Assembly (NCBI GenBank): GCA_040902425.1
Contig: JBBDXI010000028.1
Location: 62,001-126,000, forward strand
Length of the DNA: 64,000 nt
Source: JBBDXI01 sp040902425
Lineage (GTDB): Bacteria; Planctomycetota; Phycisphaerae; Phycisphaerales; UBA1924
Direction: 5' to 3'
Shown: piece after piece, positions 24,486 through 34,205 of the stretch
How positions within the stretch are numbered: the stretch's first letter is position 1
Layout of the letters: each line of letters opens with the position of its first letter
The notes under the pieces: generated by a model
The model's input: only the letters and a program-made list of their open reading frames with translations
What the model was told of the DNA's origin: nothing
The model's database searches: none
Position numbers and translations under genes: made by a program

Positions 24486-25669
24486 ACCGGGCGCGCTGCG
24501 TGACGCTCTTCAGCCCCGCGTGGCCGCCGACGGCGGCGCCGAACGGCATTGTCACGTACACGGGCTACATGAAGCGGGCGCTGGAGTCGGGCGGTGTCCG
24601 CACGATCGTGGCGGTGCCGGATGATGGGGAGGACAGCGCGGATGTGTTCCACGCGATGAAGCGTCCGGGGCTCCTCCGTCGCGCAGGGGCGAAGCTGGGG
24701 CTGGGAGGGAACGGGGACGCGGCCGGGGCGAGGCTTGCGGGGGCGGTGCGGGGGCTGGTGGGGCGGGAGCGCGTGGATGTGGTCGAGATGGAGGAGAGCT
24801 TCGGGTGGTGCGGGGATGTCGCGCGCGACTGCGGGGCGCCGGTGGTCGGCCGGCTTCATGGTCCGTGGTTCCTCAACGGCCCGAACGTCGGGGCGGCGCA
24901 GGATGAGGGGTTCCGCCTTCGCGTCGATCGCGAGCGAGAGGGGATTCTCCGCTGCGCGGGGGTCACCTCGCCGTCGCGGGATGTGCTGGAGCGGACGCGG
25001 GCGTACTACGGGGTTGAGCTGAGCGGGGCCGAGGTGATCCCGTACCCGATCGAGCCGTTCCCCGAAGCCGCGCGGTGGAGGCCCGATGGTCACGAGCCGG
25101 GCCTGATTCTCTTCATCGGCCGGTTCGATCGGCACAAGGGCGGGGATGTGATCCTGGATGCCTTCGGTCTGGTGGCGTCGCGGTCGTCGGCGGCTCGGCT
25201 GCTGTTCGTGGGCCCCGACCGGGGGCTCGCGGATGGGAAGGGGGGCCGCGCGATGATGGCGGACTACCTCCAGCGCCTCCCGGCCTCCGCGAGAGAGCGC
25301 GTGGAATGGACGGGGTTCCAGCCGGCCGACCGGCTGCCGGCGCTGAGAGCGCGGGCGGCGGTGACGGTGGTCTGCTCCCGTTATGAGACATTCGGGTACA
25401 CGGTTCTGGAGGGGATGGCGGGGGGGTGCCCGATGGTTGTCACGAGGGCCGGTGGGCCGTCGGAGCTGGTGGAGCACGAGCGGAGCGCCCTGATGTGCGA
25501 GCCGGGGGACCCCCAGGGGCTGGCCCTGCAGATCGAGCGGATGCTCGGGGATGCGAACCTGGCCCGTCGGCTGGGCGAAGAAGGGTTCCGCGATGCCTGT
25601 ACGAGGTACGAGCCCGCGGCCATCGCGGAGCGGACGCTGGGCTTCTACGGGAAAGTCCTGAGAACATGA
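24482..25669 (+). CDS. GT4-family glycosyltransferase
   Basis: 395 residues from GTG 24482, which overlaps the flippase stop. N-terminal domain: TLFSPAWPPTAAPNGIVTYTGYM and VVGRLHGPWFLNG. C-terminal domain: LILFIGRFDRHKGGDVILDA, LFVGPDRGLAD and E-x7-E in SRYETFGYTVLEGM. The ATGs further inside would cut into the first Rossmann domain. A 115-bp gap with a palindrome (ACCGGCCGGT) follows before the next gene. Donor and acceptor unknown. Confidence 0.87.
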   Translation: MNRARCVTLFSPAWPPTAAPNGIVTYTGYMKRALESGGVRTIVAVPDDGEDSADVFHAMKRPGLLRRAGAKLGLGGNGDAAGARLAGAVRGLVGRERVDVVEMEESFGWCGDVARDCGAPVVGRLHGPWFLNGPNVGAAQDEGFRLRVDREREGILRCAGVTSPSRDVLERTRAYYGVELSGAEVIPYPIEPFPEAARWRPDGHEPGLILFIGRFDRHKGGDVILDAFGLVASRSSAARLLFVGPDRGLADGKGGRAMMADYLQRLPASARERVEWTGFQPADRLPALRARAAVTVVCSRYETFGYTVLEGMAGGCPMVVTRAGGPSELVEHERSALMCEPGDPQGLALQIERMLGDANLARRLGEEGFRDACTRYEPAAIAERTLGFYGKVLRT

Positions 25670-25784
25670 AGCTCCGGTAAGCGGACGGCCGGACGCCCAA
25701 CCGGCCGGTACGCTTGAACCGCCGGGGCCAGACGCTGGGCACCGGAACCAACCCGCGGCACACTCGCACGCGGAGGAGACCCCC

Positions 25785-26582
25785 ATGAGCATCATCCGGC
25801 CGATCGATCGCGACGAGCTTCGGGCCCGGGTCCGCAGCGCCCGCCCCGTGCCGCACTTCTGCATCGACAACTTCCTGGAGGAGGGCTTTGCGCAGGAGGC
25901 GGAGCGCTCGTTCCCCAGCTTCGAGGAGGCCTCGAGGCTGGGGAAGGAGTTCTCGGCGGTCAACGAGAAGAAGAAGATCCAGATCACCGACTCGACCAAG
26001 TTCCCGGCGCCGATCCTGCGGCTGCACGAGGCGCTGGCCGAGCAGCCGTGGCTCGACACGCTGTCGCACGTGATGGACATGCCCAACCTGCTGGCCGACC
26101 CGCAGCTGGCGGGCGGGGGCATCCACGAGACCGGGCCGCGGGGCCACCTCGATGTGCACGTCGACTTCAACTACATCCCGGACCGGCAGCTGCACCGGCG
26201 GCTGAACATCCTGGTGTACTTCAACCCGGGCTGGCGCCCGGAGTGGGGCGGGAACATCGAGCTGTGGGACAAGGACGTCAAGGTGTGCGAGCACTCGTTC
26301 TCGCCGGTGTTCAACCGCTGCGTGGTGTTCGAGACCAACGACGTGAGCTTCCACGGGGTTACGGCGGTGACCTGCCCGGCGGACCGGGCGCGGAAGAGCT
26401 TCGCGGCGTACTACTACACCAAGGAGGCCCCGAAGCACTGGACGGGCGTATCGCACGACACGATCTTCCGGGCCCGCCCCGACGAGAAGGTGAAGGGGAT
26501 GGTGCTGATGCCCATGGAGAAGGCCAAGCGTGCGGCGGCGGGGGTGCTGTACCGGATCAAGGACAAGATCCGCGGGCGCTAG
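25785..26582 (+). CDS. 2-oxoglutarate/Fe(II)-dependent oxygenase, prolyl-4-hydroxylase-like
   Basis: 265 residues with GGAGGAGA before the ATG. The double-stranded beta-helix carries the iron triad H125-x-D127 (HVDFNY) and H190 (VSFHGV), with Arg203 (DRARKSFAAYYYT) as the likely 2-oxoglutarate anchor. A tryptophan-rich segment NPGWRPEWGGNIELW lies between. Related proteins hydroxylate peptides or modify sugars. Its place between glycosyltransferases and the polymerase suggests it modifies the polysaccharide, a sugar precursor or a linked protein. The substrate is inferred only from context. Confidence 0.85.
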   Translation: MSIIRPIDRDELRARVRSARPVPHFCIDNFLEEGFAQEAERSFPSFEEASRLGKEFSAVNEKKKIQITDSTKFPAPILRLHEALAEQPWLDTLSHVMDMPNLLADPQLAGGGIHETGPRGHLDVHVDFNYIPDRQLHRRLNILVYFNPGWRPEWGGNIELWDKDVKVCEHSFSPVFNRCVVFETNDVSFHGVTAVTCPADRARKSFAAYYYTKEAPKHWTGVSHDTIFRARPDEKVKGMVLMPMEKAKRAAAGVLYRIKDKIRGR

Positions 26583-26603
26583 CGTGCGACCCGCGCTGCG
26601 CCA

Positions 26604-27986
26604 ATGAACCTGCCAGTCACCATCGCGCTGCTGGGTTGGATCCCGGTCGTCTTCGGCCTGTTCGTGCTGCTTCCTGCGCGGCGGGCGGTCGTCGTGTCGT
26701 TCGTAACGGGGGCCCTGTTCCTGCCGGTGGGGGGGTTCTCGCTGCCGGGGCTCCCGGATTACACGCGGGCGACCGCGACACCGATGCTGTGCCTGGCGGC
26801 CGTGTTCTTGTTCGACGGGACCCGGTTGGTCCGGTTCCGTCCGTCGTTGCTGGACTTGCCGATGCTGGCGTTCTGCACGGTCCCGCTGGCCTCGTCCCTG
26901 ACCAGCTTCGGGATCGGGCCGAAGGGCCTGTACGACGGCGCGTCGGCGGTGGTCCACTCGACGATTGTCTGGGGGGTGCCGTACTTCATCGGGCGGCTGT
27001 ACCTGGACGACCTGGCGGCTCACAAGGGGCTCGCCGTCGGGATGCTCGTCGGGGCGCTAATCTACGTCCCCCTGTGTCTGTTTGAGATAAGGATGAGCCC
27101 GCAGCTGCATTACATGCTGTACGGGTATCACCCCCACTCATTCGTTCAGCACATGCGTCAGGATGGGTACCGCCCCATGGTGTTCATGGGCCACGGGCTG
27201 GCGGTGGGGCTCTGGATGGCGGTCTGCTCTTTGATCGGCGTGTGGCTGTGGTGGACCGGCGCGGTGCGGACACTCTTGAACGTGCCGTTGCGGTTCTCGG
27301 TGCCCGTTCTGCTGGTGACCCTGGTGCTGTGCAAGGCGATCGGCGTGCTGCTCATCCTGGCGGTCGCGGGCGGGGCCCTGTTCGCGGCGAAGTGGCTCCG
27401 CATGCGCACGGCGCTGGCGGTGCTGGCGCTGGTGCCGCTGCTGTACATCGCGGACCGGATGGCCGGGTCGCCGGCGACGCGGCAGTTCATTGCGGTGGCG
27501 GCAGCCATCAGCCCGGACAGAGCGTCCTCGCTGGAGACGCGGATCGTCAATGAGGAGGCGCTGGCCGCGCGGGCGCTCCAGAGGCCGGTCTTTGGCTGGG
27601 CCGGTTGGGGCGACTCGCGGGTCAAAGACGAGGAGGGCAACGACGTCTCGATTACGGACGGGCTGTGGGTGATCTTCCTGGGGATCAACGGGGTCGTGGG
27701 GCTGGGGGCGCTGCTGGGGTGGCATCTACTGCCGCCGCTGGCGGTGATCCGGAGGGTGGCGCCGGGGGGGCTGGGCTCGGCCGCGGCGGCCCCGGCCCTG
27801 GCGCTGTCTGTGGTGCTGCTGATGGTCGCGATCGACGCCCTGCCGAACTCGCCGCACAACCCGGTGTACACGATGATCTCCGGCGGGCTCGTGTCCCTGT
27901 CGGTTGCGCTGCGCCGGCCGCGGCCCGTGACGATTGAGCGAACGGCTGTTCAGCGCGGGCGGGCGGGCGCGCCGGCATTGGAGTAG
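26604..27986 (+). CDS. O-antigen polymerase/ligase-like membrane protein (Wzy-like)
   Basis: 460 residues, about 11-12 membrane helices. A large periplasmic loop in the second half contains SLETRIVNEEALAARAL and RPVFGWAGWGDSRV, matching the R/E-containing loop and the GWG-like turn of O-antigen ligase/polymerase family proteins. With the Wzx-like flippase this would give a Wzx/Wzy-type assembly route. Start ATG 26604, 21 bp after the oxygenase stop. Polymerase is preferred over ligase because of the locus content, but the two cannot be told apart by sequence alone. Confidence 0.75.
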   Translation: MNLPVTIALLGWIPVVFGLFVLLPARRAVVVSFVTGALFLPVGGFSLPGLPDYTRATATPMLCLAAVFLFDGTRLVRFRPSLLDLPMLAFCTVPLASSLTSFGIGPKGLYDGASAVVHSTIVWGVPYFIGRLYLDDLAAHKGLAVGMLVGALIYVPLCLFEIRMSPQLHYMLYGYHPHSFVQHMRQDGYRPMVFMGHGLAVGLWMAVCSLIGVWLWWTGAVRTLLNVPLRFSVPVLLVTLVLCKAIGVLLILAVAGGALFAAKWLRMRTALAVLALVPLLYIADRMAGSPATRQFIAVAAAISPDRASSLETRIVNEEALAARALQRPVFGWAGWGDSRVKDEEGNDVSITDGLWVIFLGINGVVGLGALLGWHLLPPLAVIRRVAPGGLGSAAAAPALALSVVLLMVAIDALPNSPHNPVYTMISGGLVSLSVALRRPRPVTIERTAVQRGRAGAPALE

Positions 27987-27993
27987 ACACCCT

Positions 27994-28938
27994 GTGCGCC
28001 TGCTCATCGTCATCGTGAACTACCGGACAGCCGATCTGGCGATCGGGGCGCTGGAATCGCTCGCGGATGAGGTCGGCCCGCTGGGGGCACGGGCGGTGGT
28101 GGTGGATGGGGCGAGCGGCGATGGGTCGGCGGAGAGGCTGCGGGAGGCGATTGCCCAGCGCGGATGGTGGTGGGCCTCTGTGCTGGCCCTGGACGTGAAC
28201 AAGGGCTTCGCGTACGGCAACAACGCCGCCATCCGGCCGGCGCTGATGGAGCCGGACGGGCCCGAGGTGGTCATGCTCCTGAACCCGGACACCGTCGTGC
28301 GGCCGGGGGCGCTGGCGGCGCTGACGGCGTTCATGCAGGTGCAGCCGCACGCGGGGATCGTGGGGCCGCGGCTGGAGGAGATGGACGGGACGCCGCAGGT
28401 CTCGGCCTTCCGGGCGCACTCGGTCCTGGGGGAACTGGAGCACGCGGTGCGGCTGGGGGTGGTCTCGGGGCTGCTGCGGCGGTGGGTGGTGGCGCCGCCG
28501 GCGCGGGATGAGCCGCACCGGGCGGACTGGGTGTCCGGGGCGTGCATGCTGGTGCGGCGGAAGGTGTTCGAGAGGGTCGGGCTGCTCGACGATGGCTACT
28601 TCATGTACTACGAGGAGGCGGACTTTTGCCGTCGGGCCCGCAGGGCGGGGTTCGACTGCTGGTATGCGCCGGGGGCAAGGGTGGTGCACCTCGTCAGCCA
28701 GGCCTCCGGCGGCAAGCGGCTGCCGAAGTTCTGGTACGACTCGCGACGGCGCTACTTCGTGAAGAACCACGGGCGGGTGTACGCGGCCCTGGCCGACCTG
28801 GCGTGGGCCTTGGGGCACGTGCTGTGGCGGGCCCGGCGGGCGATCCAGCGGCGTCCCGACCGGGACCCCCCAAAGATGCTCTCGGACTTCCTGCGCCACA
28901 GCGTGTTCGGCGCGGGCTTCCGGATCGAGGGCCGCTGA
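27994..28938 (+). CDS. GT2-family glycosyltransferase, rhamnosyltransferase-like
   Basis: 314 residues from GTG 27994, which places the first beta strand (VRLLIVIVNYRTADLA) at the N-terminus; an ATG at 27934 would overlap the polymerase gene by 53 bp. GT-A motifs: VVDGASGDGS, NKGFAYGNNAAI, LLNPDTVV, the acceptor segment ADWVSGACMLVRR and the catalytic-base region YEEADFCRRAR. This pattern is close to WbbL/RfbF-type rhamnosyltransferases. The rml operon nearby (50368-53613) would supply dTDP-rhamnose, which fits. Sugar specificity is inferred. Confidence 0.85.
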   Translation: MRLLIVIVNYRTADLAIGALESLADEVGPLGARAVVVDGASGDGSAERLREAIAQRGWWWASVLALDVNKGFAYGNNAAIRPALMEPDGPEVVMLLNPDTVVRPGALAALTAFMQVQPHAGIVGPRLEEMDGTPQVSAFRAHSVLGELEHAVRLGVVSGLLRRWVVAPPARDEPHRADWVSGACMLVRRKVFERVGLLDDGYFMYYEEADFCRRARRAGFDCWYAPGARVVHLVSQASGGKRLPKFWYDSRRRYFVKNHGRVYAALADLAWALGHVLWRARRAIQRRPDRDPPKMLSDFLRHSVFGAGFRIEGR

Positions 28939-29973
28939 ATGTCGCCGCGGGTCGGCATCGTCGTGATCGGCCGCAACGAGGGGGAGCGCCTGGTCCGCTG
29001 CCTGGGGTCGCTGCCGGCCGGGCTGCCCGCGGTGTACGTGGACTCGGGTTCCACGGACGGGAGCGCGGCGGCGGCGCTGGGGCTCGGGGCGGCGGTGGTG
29101 GAGCTGGACCTCTCGAAGCCCTTCACGGCGGCGCGGGCGCGGAACACCGGGCTTTCATCGCTCATGGCGAACCACCCGGGGGTGGGGCTCGTTCAGTTCG
29201 TGGATGGCGACTGCGAACTCGATAACGGCTGGATCGAAGCGGGGGCCGCGTTCCTGGCGCGCGAGGGGCGTGCGGGGGGCGTCTTCGGGCGGCTGCGGGA
29301 GCGGTTTCCGGAGCGGTCGCTCTATAACCGGCTGTGCGACCTGGAGTGGGATGAGGCGCCGGTCGGCGAGGTCCGGGCGTGCGGTGGGATCGTGATGATG
29401 CGGGCGGCAGCGCTCAGCGAGGTGGGCGGGTTCCGCGAGGACCTGATCGCCGGTGAGGAGCCGGAGCTGTGCGTGCGCCTGCGCGAGCGGGGATGGGGCA
29501 TCCACCGGATCGATGCGGAGATGGCGCTGCACGACGCGGCCATGACGCGGTTCGGGCAGTGGTGGCGGCGCGCGGTGCGTGCGGGGCACGCGGGCGCGGA
29601 GGGCGCGTGGCTGCACGGTCGGGGGCGCGACCGCCACGGGGTGCGGACGGTGGCCAGCGCGCTGGTGTGGGGGCTGGGGCTGCCGGTGGCGGCGGTCGCG
29701 GCGGCGGTCGTCACCGGCGGGTGGTCGCTGCTGGCGCTGCTGCTGTACCCGCTGCAGTGGGCGCGGCTGACTGCGCGGGAATCGCGCCGCGGCAGGAAGG
29801 GCGTGGCGGGGCGGTACGCGGCCCTGCTGCTGGTGTCCAAGTTCGCGCACGTGACCGGGATCGGCCGGTTCCTCGTGGGCCGCCTGTCACACCGTCCGCC
29901 GACCCTGATCGAGCACAAGGCGGCGCAGGCGCCCCAGAGCGCGGTCGGGACCCCGGCTGGAGGGCGCGTATGA
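28939..29973 (+). CDS. GT2-family glycosyltransferase with C-terminal membrane segments
   Basis: 344 residues, starting on the base after the previous stop. GT-A motifs: GIVVIGRNEGERL, YVDSGSTDGS, the metal-binding FVDGDCEL and GEEPELCVRLRERG. The C-terminal 100 residues contain one or two hydrophobic helices (LVWGLGLPVAAVAAAVV, LLALLLYPLQW), so it sits on the inner membrane near its lipid-linked acceptor. Its TGA overlaps the ATG of the next glycosyltransferase. Confidence 0.86.
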   Translation: MSPRVGIVVIGRNEGERLVRCLGSLPAGLPAVYVDSGSTDGSAAAALGLGAAVVELDLSKPFTAARARNTGLSSLMANHPGVGLVQFVDGDCELDNGWIEAGAAFLAREGRAGGVFGRLRERFPERSLYNRLCDLEWDEAPVGEVRACGGIVMMRAAALSEVGGFREDLIAGEEPELCVRLRERGWGIHRIDAEMALHDAAMTRFGQWWRRAVRAGHAGAEGAWLHGRGRDRHGVRTVASALVWGLGLPVAAVAAAVVTGGWSLLALLLYPLQWARLTARESRRGRKGVAGRYAALLLVSKFAHVTGIGRFLVGRLSHRPPTLIEHKAAQAPQSAVGTPAGGRV

Positions 29974-31268
29974 CCGCGCTCGCCGATCAGAGGGCGCCGG
30001 TGGCGGCGGGGCGCGACGAGCGGGGCGAGAGCATCTCGCTGCGGCTGGCGTACCTGACCAACCAGTACCCGGCGGTCAGCCACACGTTTATCCGGCGGGA
30101 GATCCTCGAACTGGAGCGGCGCGGGCACAGCGTGCTGCGACTGGCGATCCGGCCGGGGGCGGATGGGTTCGTCGATCCGGTGGACCGGGCGGAGCACGAG
30201 AAGACGCTGCATTGCCTGAGCCAGCCCCTGCCGCGCCTGGCGGCGGCGCAGGTGTCGGCGGTGGTGGGGCGGCCGGTGAAGTCAGCGCGGGCGCTGCTGG
30301 AAGCGGTCGCGATGGCGCGCCGGAGCGACAAGGGGCTGGGGAAACACCTGGCGTACTTCGCCGAGGCGGCGCACCTGCTGGGGGTCCTGCGGCGGGAAAA
30401 CATCCAGCACCTGCACGTGCACTTCGGGACCAACCCGGCGGCGGTTGCGCGGCTGATCCGAATGCTCGGGGGGCCGCCGTTCAGCATGATGGTGCACGGG
30501 CCGCTGGAGTTTGACGCGCCGCGGGGGCTCTCGCTGCCGCAGGCGGCGGGCGAGGCGGAGTTTGTCGCCTGCATCAGCGACTACTGCTCAGCGCAGGTGC
30601 GGCGGTGGCTGCCGGTGGGGCAGTGGGAGAAGGTGCACATCGTGCGGTGCACGGTGGGGGACGGGTTCCTGGCGGCGGCGCGGCCGGTGAGCCCGGCCTC
30701 GAAGTCGATCCTGTGCATCGGTCGGATGGTGCAGGACAAGGGGCACCTGGTGCTGTTGGAGGCGCTGGCGCGGGCCGAGGGCGCCGGTCGCGAGGCACGG
30801 CTGGTGTTCGCGGGGGATGGCGAGCTGCGTCCCGCGATCGAGCGGCGGATCGGCGAGCTGGGGCTCGGCGGGCGCGTCGAGATCACGGGGTGGATCGGCG
30901 AGGAGGAGATTCAGCGGCGGGTGCTTGAGTCGCGGGCGCTGGCCCTCACAAGCTTCGCCGAGGGGCTGCCCGTGGTGATCATGGAGGCCCTCGCGCTGGC
31001 GCGCCCGGTTCTGAGCACGTACATCGCGGGGATCCCGGAACTGGTGCGGCCGGGAGAGAACGGGTGGCTCGTGCCGGCGGGGAGCGTGGAAGCGGCCGCG
31101 GCGGCGATCGCGGAGATCATGAGCACGCCGGTGTCGCGGCTGGACGCGATGGGACAGGCGGGCAGGGCGCTGGTCGCCGAGCGGCACCACACGGGCACGG
31201 AAGTCGAGCGGCTCGAGGCCCTGTTCCTCCAGAGCGTTGGGGCGCGCAGCGCACGGGGAGGGCGGTGA
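29970..31268 (+). CDS. GT4-family glycosyltransferase
   Basis: 432 residues from ATG 29970 (ATGA overlap). After a 30-residue polar leader the domain opens LAYLTNQYPAVSHTFIRREI, the standard start of EPS GT4 enzymes. LHVHFGTNPAAVARL and SMMVHGPLEFD follow in the N-terminal domain; ILCIGRMVQDKGHLVLLEAL, FAGDGELRP and E-x7-E in SFAEGLPVVIMEAL form the donor site. Next gene 3 bp downstream is the amidotransferase. Confidence 0.87.
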   Translation: MTALADQRAPVAAGRDERGESISLRLAYLTNQYPAVSHTFIRREILELERRGHSVLRLAIRPGADGFVDPVDRAEHEKTLHCLSQPLPRLAAAQVSAVVGRPVKSARALLEAVAMARRSDKGLGKHLAYFAEAAHLLGVLRRENIQHLHVHFGTNPAAVARLIRMLGGPPFSMMVHGPLEFDAPRGLSLPQAAGEAEFVACISDYCSAQVRRWLPVGQWEKVHIVRCTVGDGFLAAARPVSPASKSILCIGRMVQDKGHLVLLEALARAEGAGREARLVFAGDGELRPAIERRIGELGLGGRVEITGWIGEEEIQRRVLESRALALTSFAEGLPVVIMEALALARPVLSTYIAGIPELVRPGENGWLVPAGSVEAAAAAIAEIMSTPVSRLDAMGQAGRALVAERHHTGTEVERLEALFLQSVGARSARGGR

Positions 31269-31271
31269 GGC

Positions 31272-33212
31272 ATGTGCGGCATCGCCGGGGCCATCGGGGC
31301 GGTGGATGCGGGGGTGGTGGGGGCGGTGCGCGCGGCGAGCGAGTGCCAGAGGCTGCGCGGCCCGGACTCGGAGGGAGAATGGCCGCGGGGGTTTGAAGGG
31401 GTCGCGGCGGGGCCCGGCGGCGCGTTCCTCGCCTTCCGTCGGCTGAAGATCATCGACCTCTCGCCGCTGAGCGACCAGCCGATGGTGGACCCGGCGACGG
31501 GGAACGTGCTGGTCTTCAACGGCGAGGTCTACAACTTCCGGGAGCTGCGGCGGGAGCTGGAGGGGCTGGGGCACGCGTTCCGATCGAGCGGGGACGGCGA
31601 AGTCGTCCTGAAGGCGTACGCCCAGTGGGGCAACGGCGCGATCGAGCGGCTGCGGGGGATGTTCGGGCTGGCGATCTGGGACCCGAGGAGGCGGCGGGCG
31701 CTCCTGGCCCGCGACCGGCTGGGCATCAAGCCGCTGTTCTATGCGAAGGTGAAGCGGCCGGGGGGCGGGGCGGTGGTGTTCGCCTCGCAGGTGCGGTCGC
31801 TGCTGGCGGGCGGGCTGGTGGAGCGGCGGCTGGACCCGGTGGGGCTGTCGAGCTTCGTCTGGAACGGGTTTGTCGTGGGGCCGGCGAGCATCATCCGCGG
31901 GGTTCAGCAGCTCCCGGCGGGGTGCACCGCGGAGGTGGATGCGGCGTTGCCGAACGCCGAGGTGCGGCGGTACTGGCAACTTCCCCGGACAGGCGTGCGG
32001 ACTTTCGACGCCGCGGAGGTCGGCGCCAGGCTGGAGGAGACGGTGCGGCAGCACCTCGTCAGCGATGTGCCGCTCGGCGTGTTCCTGTCCGGTGGGCGTG
32101 ACTCCAGCGCGATCACAGCGGTGGCGTCGCGCGTCTCACCCACGCGCATCAGGACCTTCAACATCGGCTTTGACGAGGCACGGTACGACGAGGGGGCCTA
32201 CGCAAGGTCGGTCGCCTCGGCCCTGGGGACCGAGCACCACGAGGTGCGGCTGAGCGAGGCGATGTTCCGGGAGCACCTGGAGGGTGCGCTGCGGAGCATC
32301 GACCAGCCGACGTTCGACTCGATCAACAGCTACTTTGTAAGCAGGGCGGTGCGCGAGGCGGGGCTGACCGTCGCGATGGCCGGCACCGGTGGCGATGAGC
32401 TCTTCGGGGGCTACCGCAGCTTCCGGGACCTGCCGCTGCTGGCGGCGTGGTCGCGGCGGCTGAGCTTGGTGCCGGGGTGGGCGGCGGGCCCGGCGGCGCG
32501 GGCGTTGTCGCGGCTTCGGGCCCGGTCGCTGGCGGCGGTGCCGCCGCAGACGCGCTGGGGGAAGCTGGCCGATGCGCTGGCGACGCGGGGCGACCTGGCG
32601 GAGCTGTACCAGGTGGGGTACGGGCTCTTTACCGCGGACTTCGCGGGCCGGCTCTCGCTCAACGGGCACGCGTGTGGGGCGGAGATGGGGCTGCCGCCGG
32701 CGCGGGCTCGCGAGGTGCACGAGATGGTGGCGGGGCGCTCGGCGCTGAGCGCGATCTCGGCCCTGGAGCTGGACCTATACCTGGGCGAGCGGTTGCTGCG
32801 GGACACGGACGCGGCGAGCATGGGCGTGTCGCTGGAGGTTCGCGTGCCGCTGCTGGACCACGAGTTCGTGGAGGCCGTGTGCGCCGTGGATGACCGGTCA
32901 CGCTTCCAGCCGCTCATGAAGAAGTCGCTGCTGCACAAGGCGGCGATGCCGGAGTTGCCGGAGGCGATGTTCGACCGGCCCAAGGCGGGGTTCGAGCTGC
33001 CGCTCGAGGTGTGGTGCGGCCGCACGCTGCGTGGCACGGTGGGGTCGATGTTGAGCGACGCCGCGGCGTGCGAGGGGGCGGGGCTGAGCCCCGGGAGTGT
33101 CGCGTCGTTCTGGCGAGCCTACGACACGGGTGTTCGGGGCCTCTATTGGACGAGGGTGTGGGCCCTCTTTATCCTGCTGTGGTGGTGCCGAGAGCACCGG
33201 GTCGAAGCCTGA
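31272..33212 (+). CDS. asnB: Asparagine synthase-like glutamine amidotransferase
   Basis: 646 residues. The N-terminal class II glutaminase domain starts MCGIAGAIG with catalytic Cys2. The synthetase domain has the ATP pyrophosphatase loop SGGRDSS (273-279, Arg in place of the usual Leu or Val) and MAGTGGDELFGGY. Genuine AsnB makes asparagine from aspartate. Paralogs inside exopolysaccharide and exosortase loci are thought to amidate sugar carboxyl groups, and a nucleotide-sugar dehydrogenase making uronic acids is encoded nearby (34206-35537), which supports that reading. The symbol refers to the family, not to a proven housekeeping role. Confidence 0.88.
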   Translation: MCGIAGAIGAVDAGVVGAVRAASECQRLRGPDSEGEWPRGFEGVAAGPGGAFLAFRRLKIIDLSPLSDQPMVDPATGNVLVFNGEVYNFRELRRELEGLGHAFRSSGDGEVVLKAYAQWGNGAIERLRGMFGLAIWDPRRRRALLARDRLGIKPLFYAKVKRPGGGAVVFASQVRSLLAGGLVERRLDPVGLSSFVWNGFVVGPASIIRGVQQLPAGCTAEVDAALPNAEVRRYWQLPRTGVRTFDAAEVGARLEETVRQHLVSDVPLGVFLSGGRDSSAITAVASRVSPTRIRTFNIGFDEARYDEGAYARSVASALGTEHHEVRLSEAMFREHLEGALRSIDQPTFDSINSYFVSRAVREAGLTVAMAGTGGDELFGGYRSFRDLPLLAAWSRRLSLVPGWAAGPAARALSRLRARSLAAVPPQTRWGKLADALATRGDLAELYQVGYGLFTADFAGRLSLNGHACGAEMGLPPARAREVHEMVAGRSALSAISALELDLYLGERLLRDTDAASMGVSLEVRVPLLDHEFVEAVCAVDDRSRFQPLMKKSLLHKAAMPELPEAMFDRPKAGFELPLEVWCGRTLRGTVGSMLSDAAACEGAGLSPGSVASFWRAYDTGVRGLYWTRVWALFILLWWCREHRVEA

Positions 33213-33224
33213 GGAGTCGTCACG

Positions 33225-34166
33225 GTGAACCGGCGGATAGTGTTGATCTCTCCCTGCCGCGACGAGGCCCGCTACATGCGGCGGACGCTGGACAGCGTCG
33301 CCGCGCAGACGCTGCGGCCGGCGCTGTGGGTGATCGTGGACGACGGATCGACCGACGAGACCCCGCGGATCCTCGCGGAGTACGCTGAGCGTTTCGACTG
33401 GATCCGGGTGATGCACCGCCCCGACCGGGGCCGGCGCGCGGTGGGGCCGGGCGTGATCGAGGCGTTCTACGCGGGGCTCGATAGGGTGGACCTGGACGAC
33501 TTTGACTACGTCTGCAAGCTGGACCTCGACCTTGACCTCCCCGCGCGGTACTTCGAGCTCCTGGTGGCCCGGATGGAGGCCGACCCGCGGCTGGGCACGT
33601 GCAGTGGCAAGGCCTACTTCCCCGATCCGTCCTCAGACCGGCTCGTCAGCGAGGGGTGCGGGGATGACACGTCGGTGGGCGCAACCAAGCTCTTCCGCGT
33701 CCAGTGCTTCCGCGAGATCGGCGGGTTCGTGCGTCAGGTGATGTGGGACGGGATCGACTGCCACCGCTGCAGAATGGCGGGGTGGCGGGCCGTGTCCTGG
33801 GACGATCCGGAGATCCGCTTCGTGCACCTGCGCCCCATGGGTTCGAGCCAGGTCGGGATCTGGACTGGCCGGAAGCGGCACGGTTTCGGGCAGTACTTCA
33901 TGGGCACGGCCCCCTCGTATATAGTGGCGTCGGCGCTCGTCCGCACGACCCGGCACCCCGTAGTGATCGGGGGGCTGGCGATGGTGGTGGGGTACTTCAC
34001 GGCCATGCTCCGGGGGGATCAGCGTTATGAGGACCCCGCCTTCCGCCGATATCTGAGGCGGTACCACCGGCTGGTGCTGCTCCGGGGCAAGCGCCGGGCG
34101 CTGGAAGCGCTCGAGAAGGAATGGGGACCTCGGCCCGACCCGTCCCCCGCCCCGGCCCGCGTCTGA
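33225..34166 (+). CDS. GT2-family glycosyltransferase
   Basis: 313 residues from GTG 33225, with GAGGAG upstream. GT-A motifs: IVLISPCRDEARYM, WVIVDDGSTDETP and the Asp-rich YVCKLDLDLDLP in the donor/metal site. SYIVASALVRTTRHPVVIGG and the following residues form a short hydrophobic stretch near 240-265, suggesting membrane association. Part of the same operon; separated by 39 bp from the dehydrogenase gene. Confidence 0.85.
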   Translation: MNRRIVLISPCRDEARYMRRTLDSVAAQTLRPALWVIVDDGSTDETPRILAEYAERFDWIRVMHRPDRGRRAVGPGVIEAFYAGLDRVDLDDFDYVCKLDLDLDLPARYFELLVARMEADPRLGTCSGKAYFPDPSSDRLVSEGCGDDTSVGATKLFRVQCFREIGGFVRQVMWDGIDCHRCRMAGWRAVSWDDPEIRFVHLRPMGSSQVGIWTGRKRHGFGQYFMGTAPSYIVASALVRTTRHPVVIGGLAMVVGYFTAMLRGDQRYEDPAFRRYLRRYHRLVLLRGKRRALEALEKEWGPRPDPSPAPARV

Positions 34167-34205
34167 GCATCCGATAGCGCAACAGAAAGGACGATCCTCT
34201 CAGCC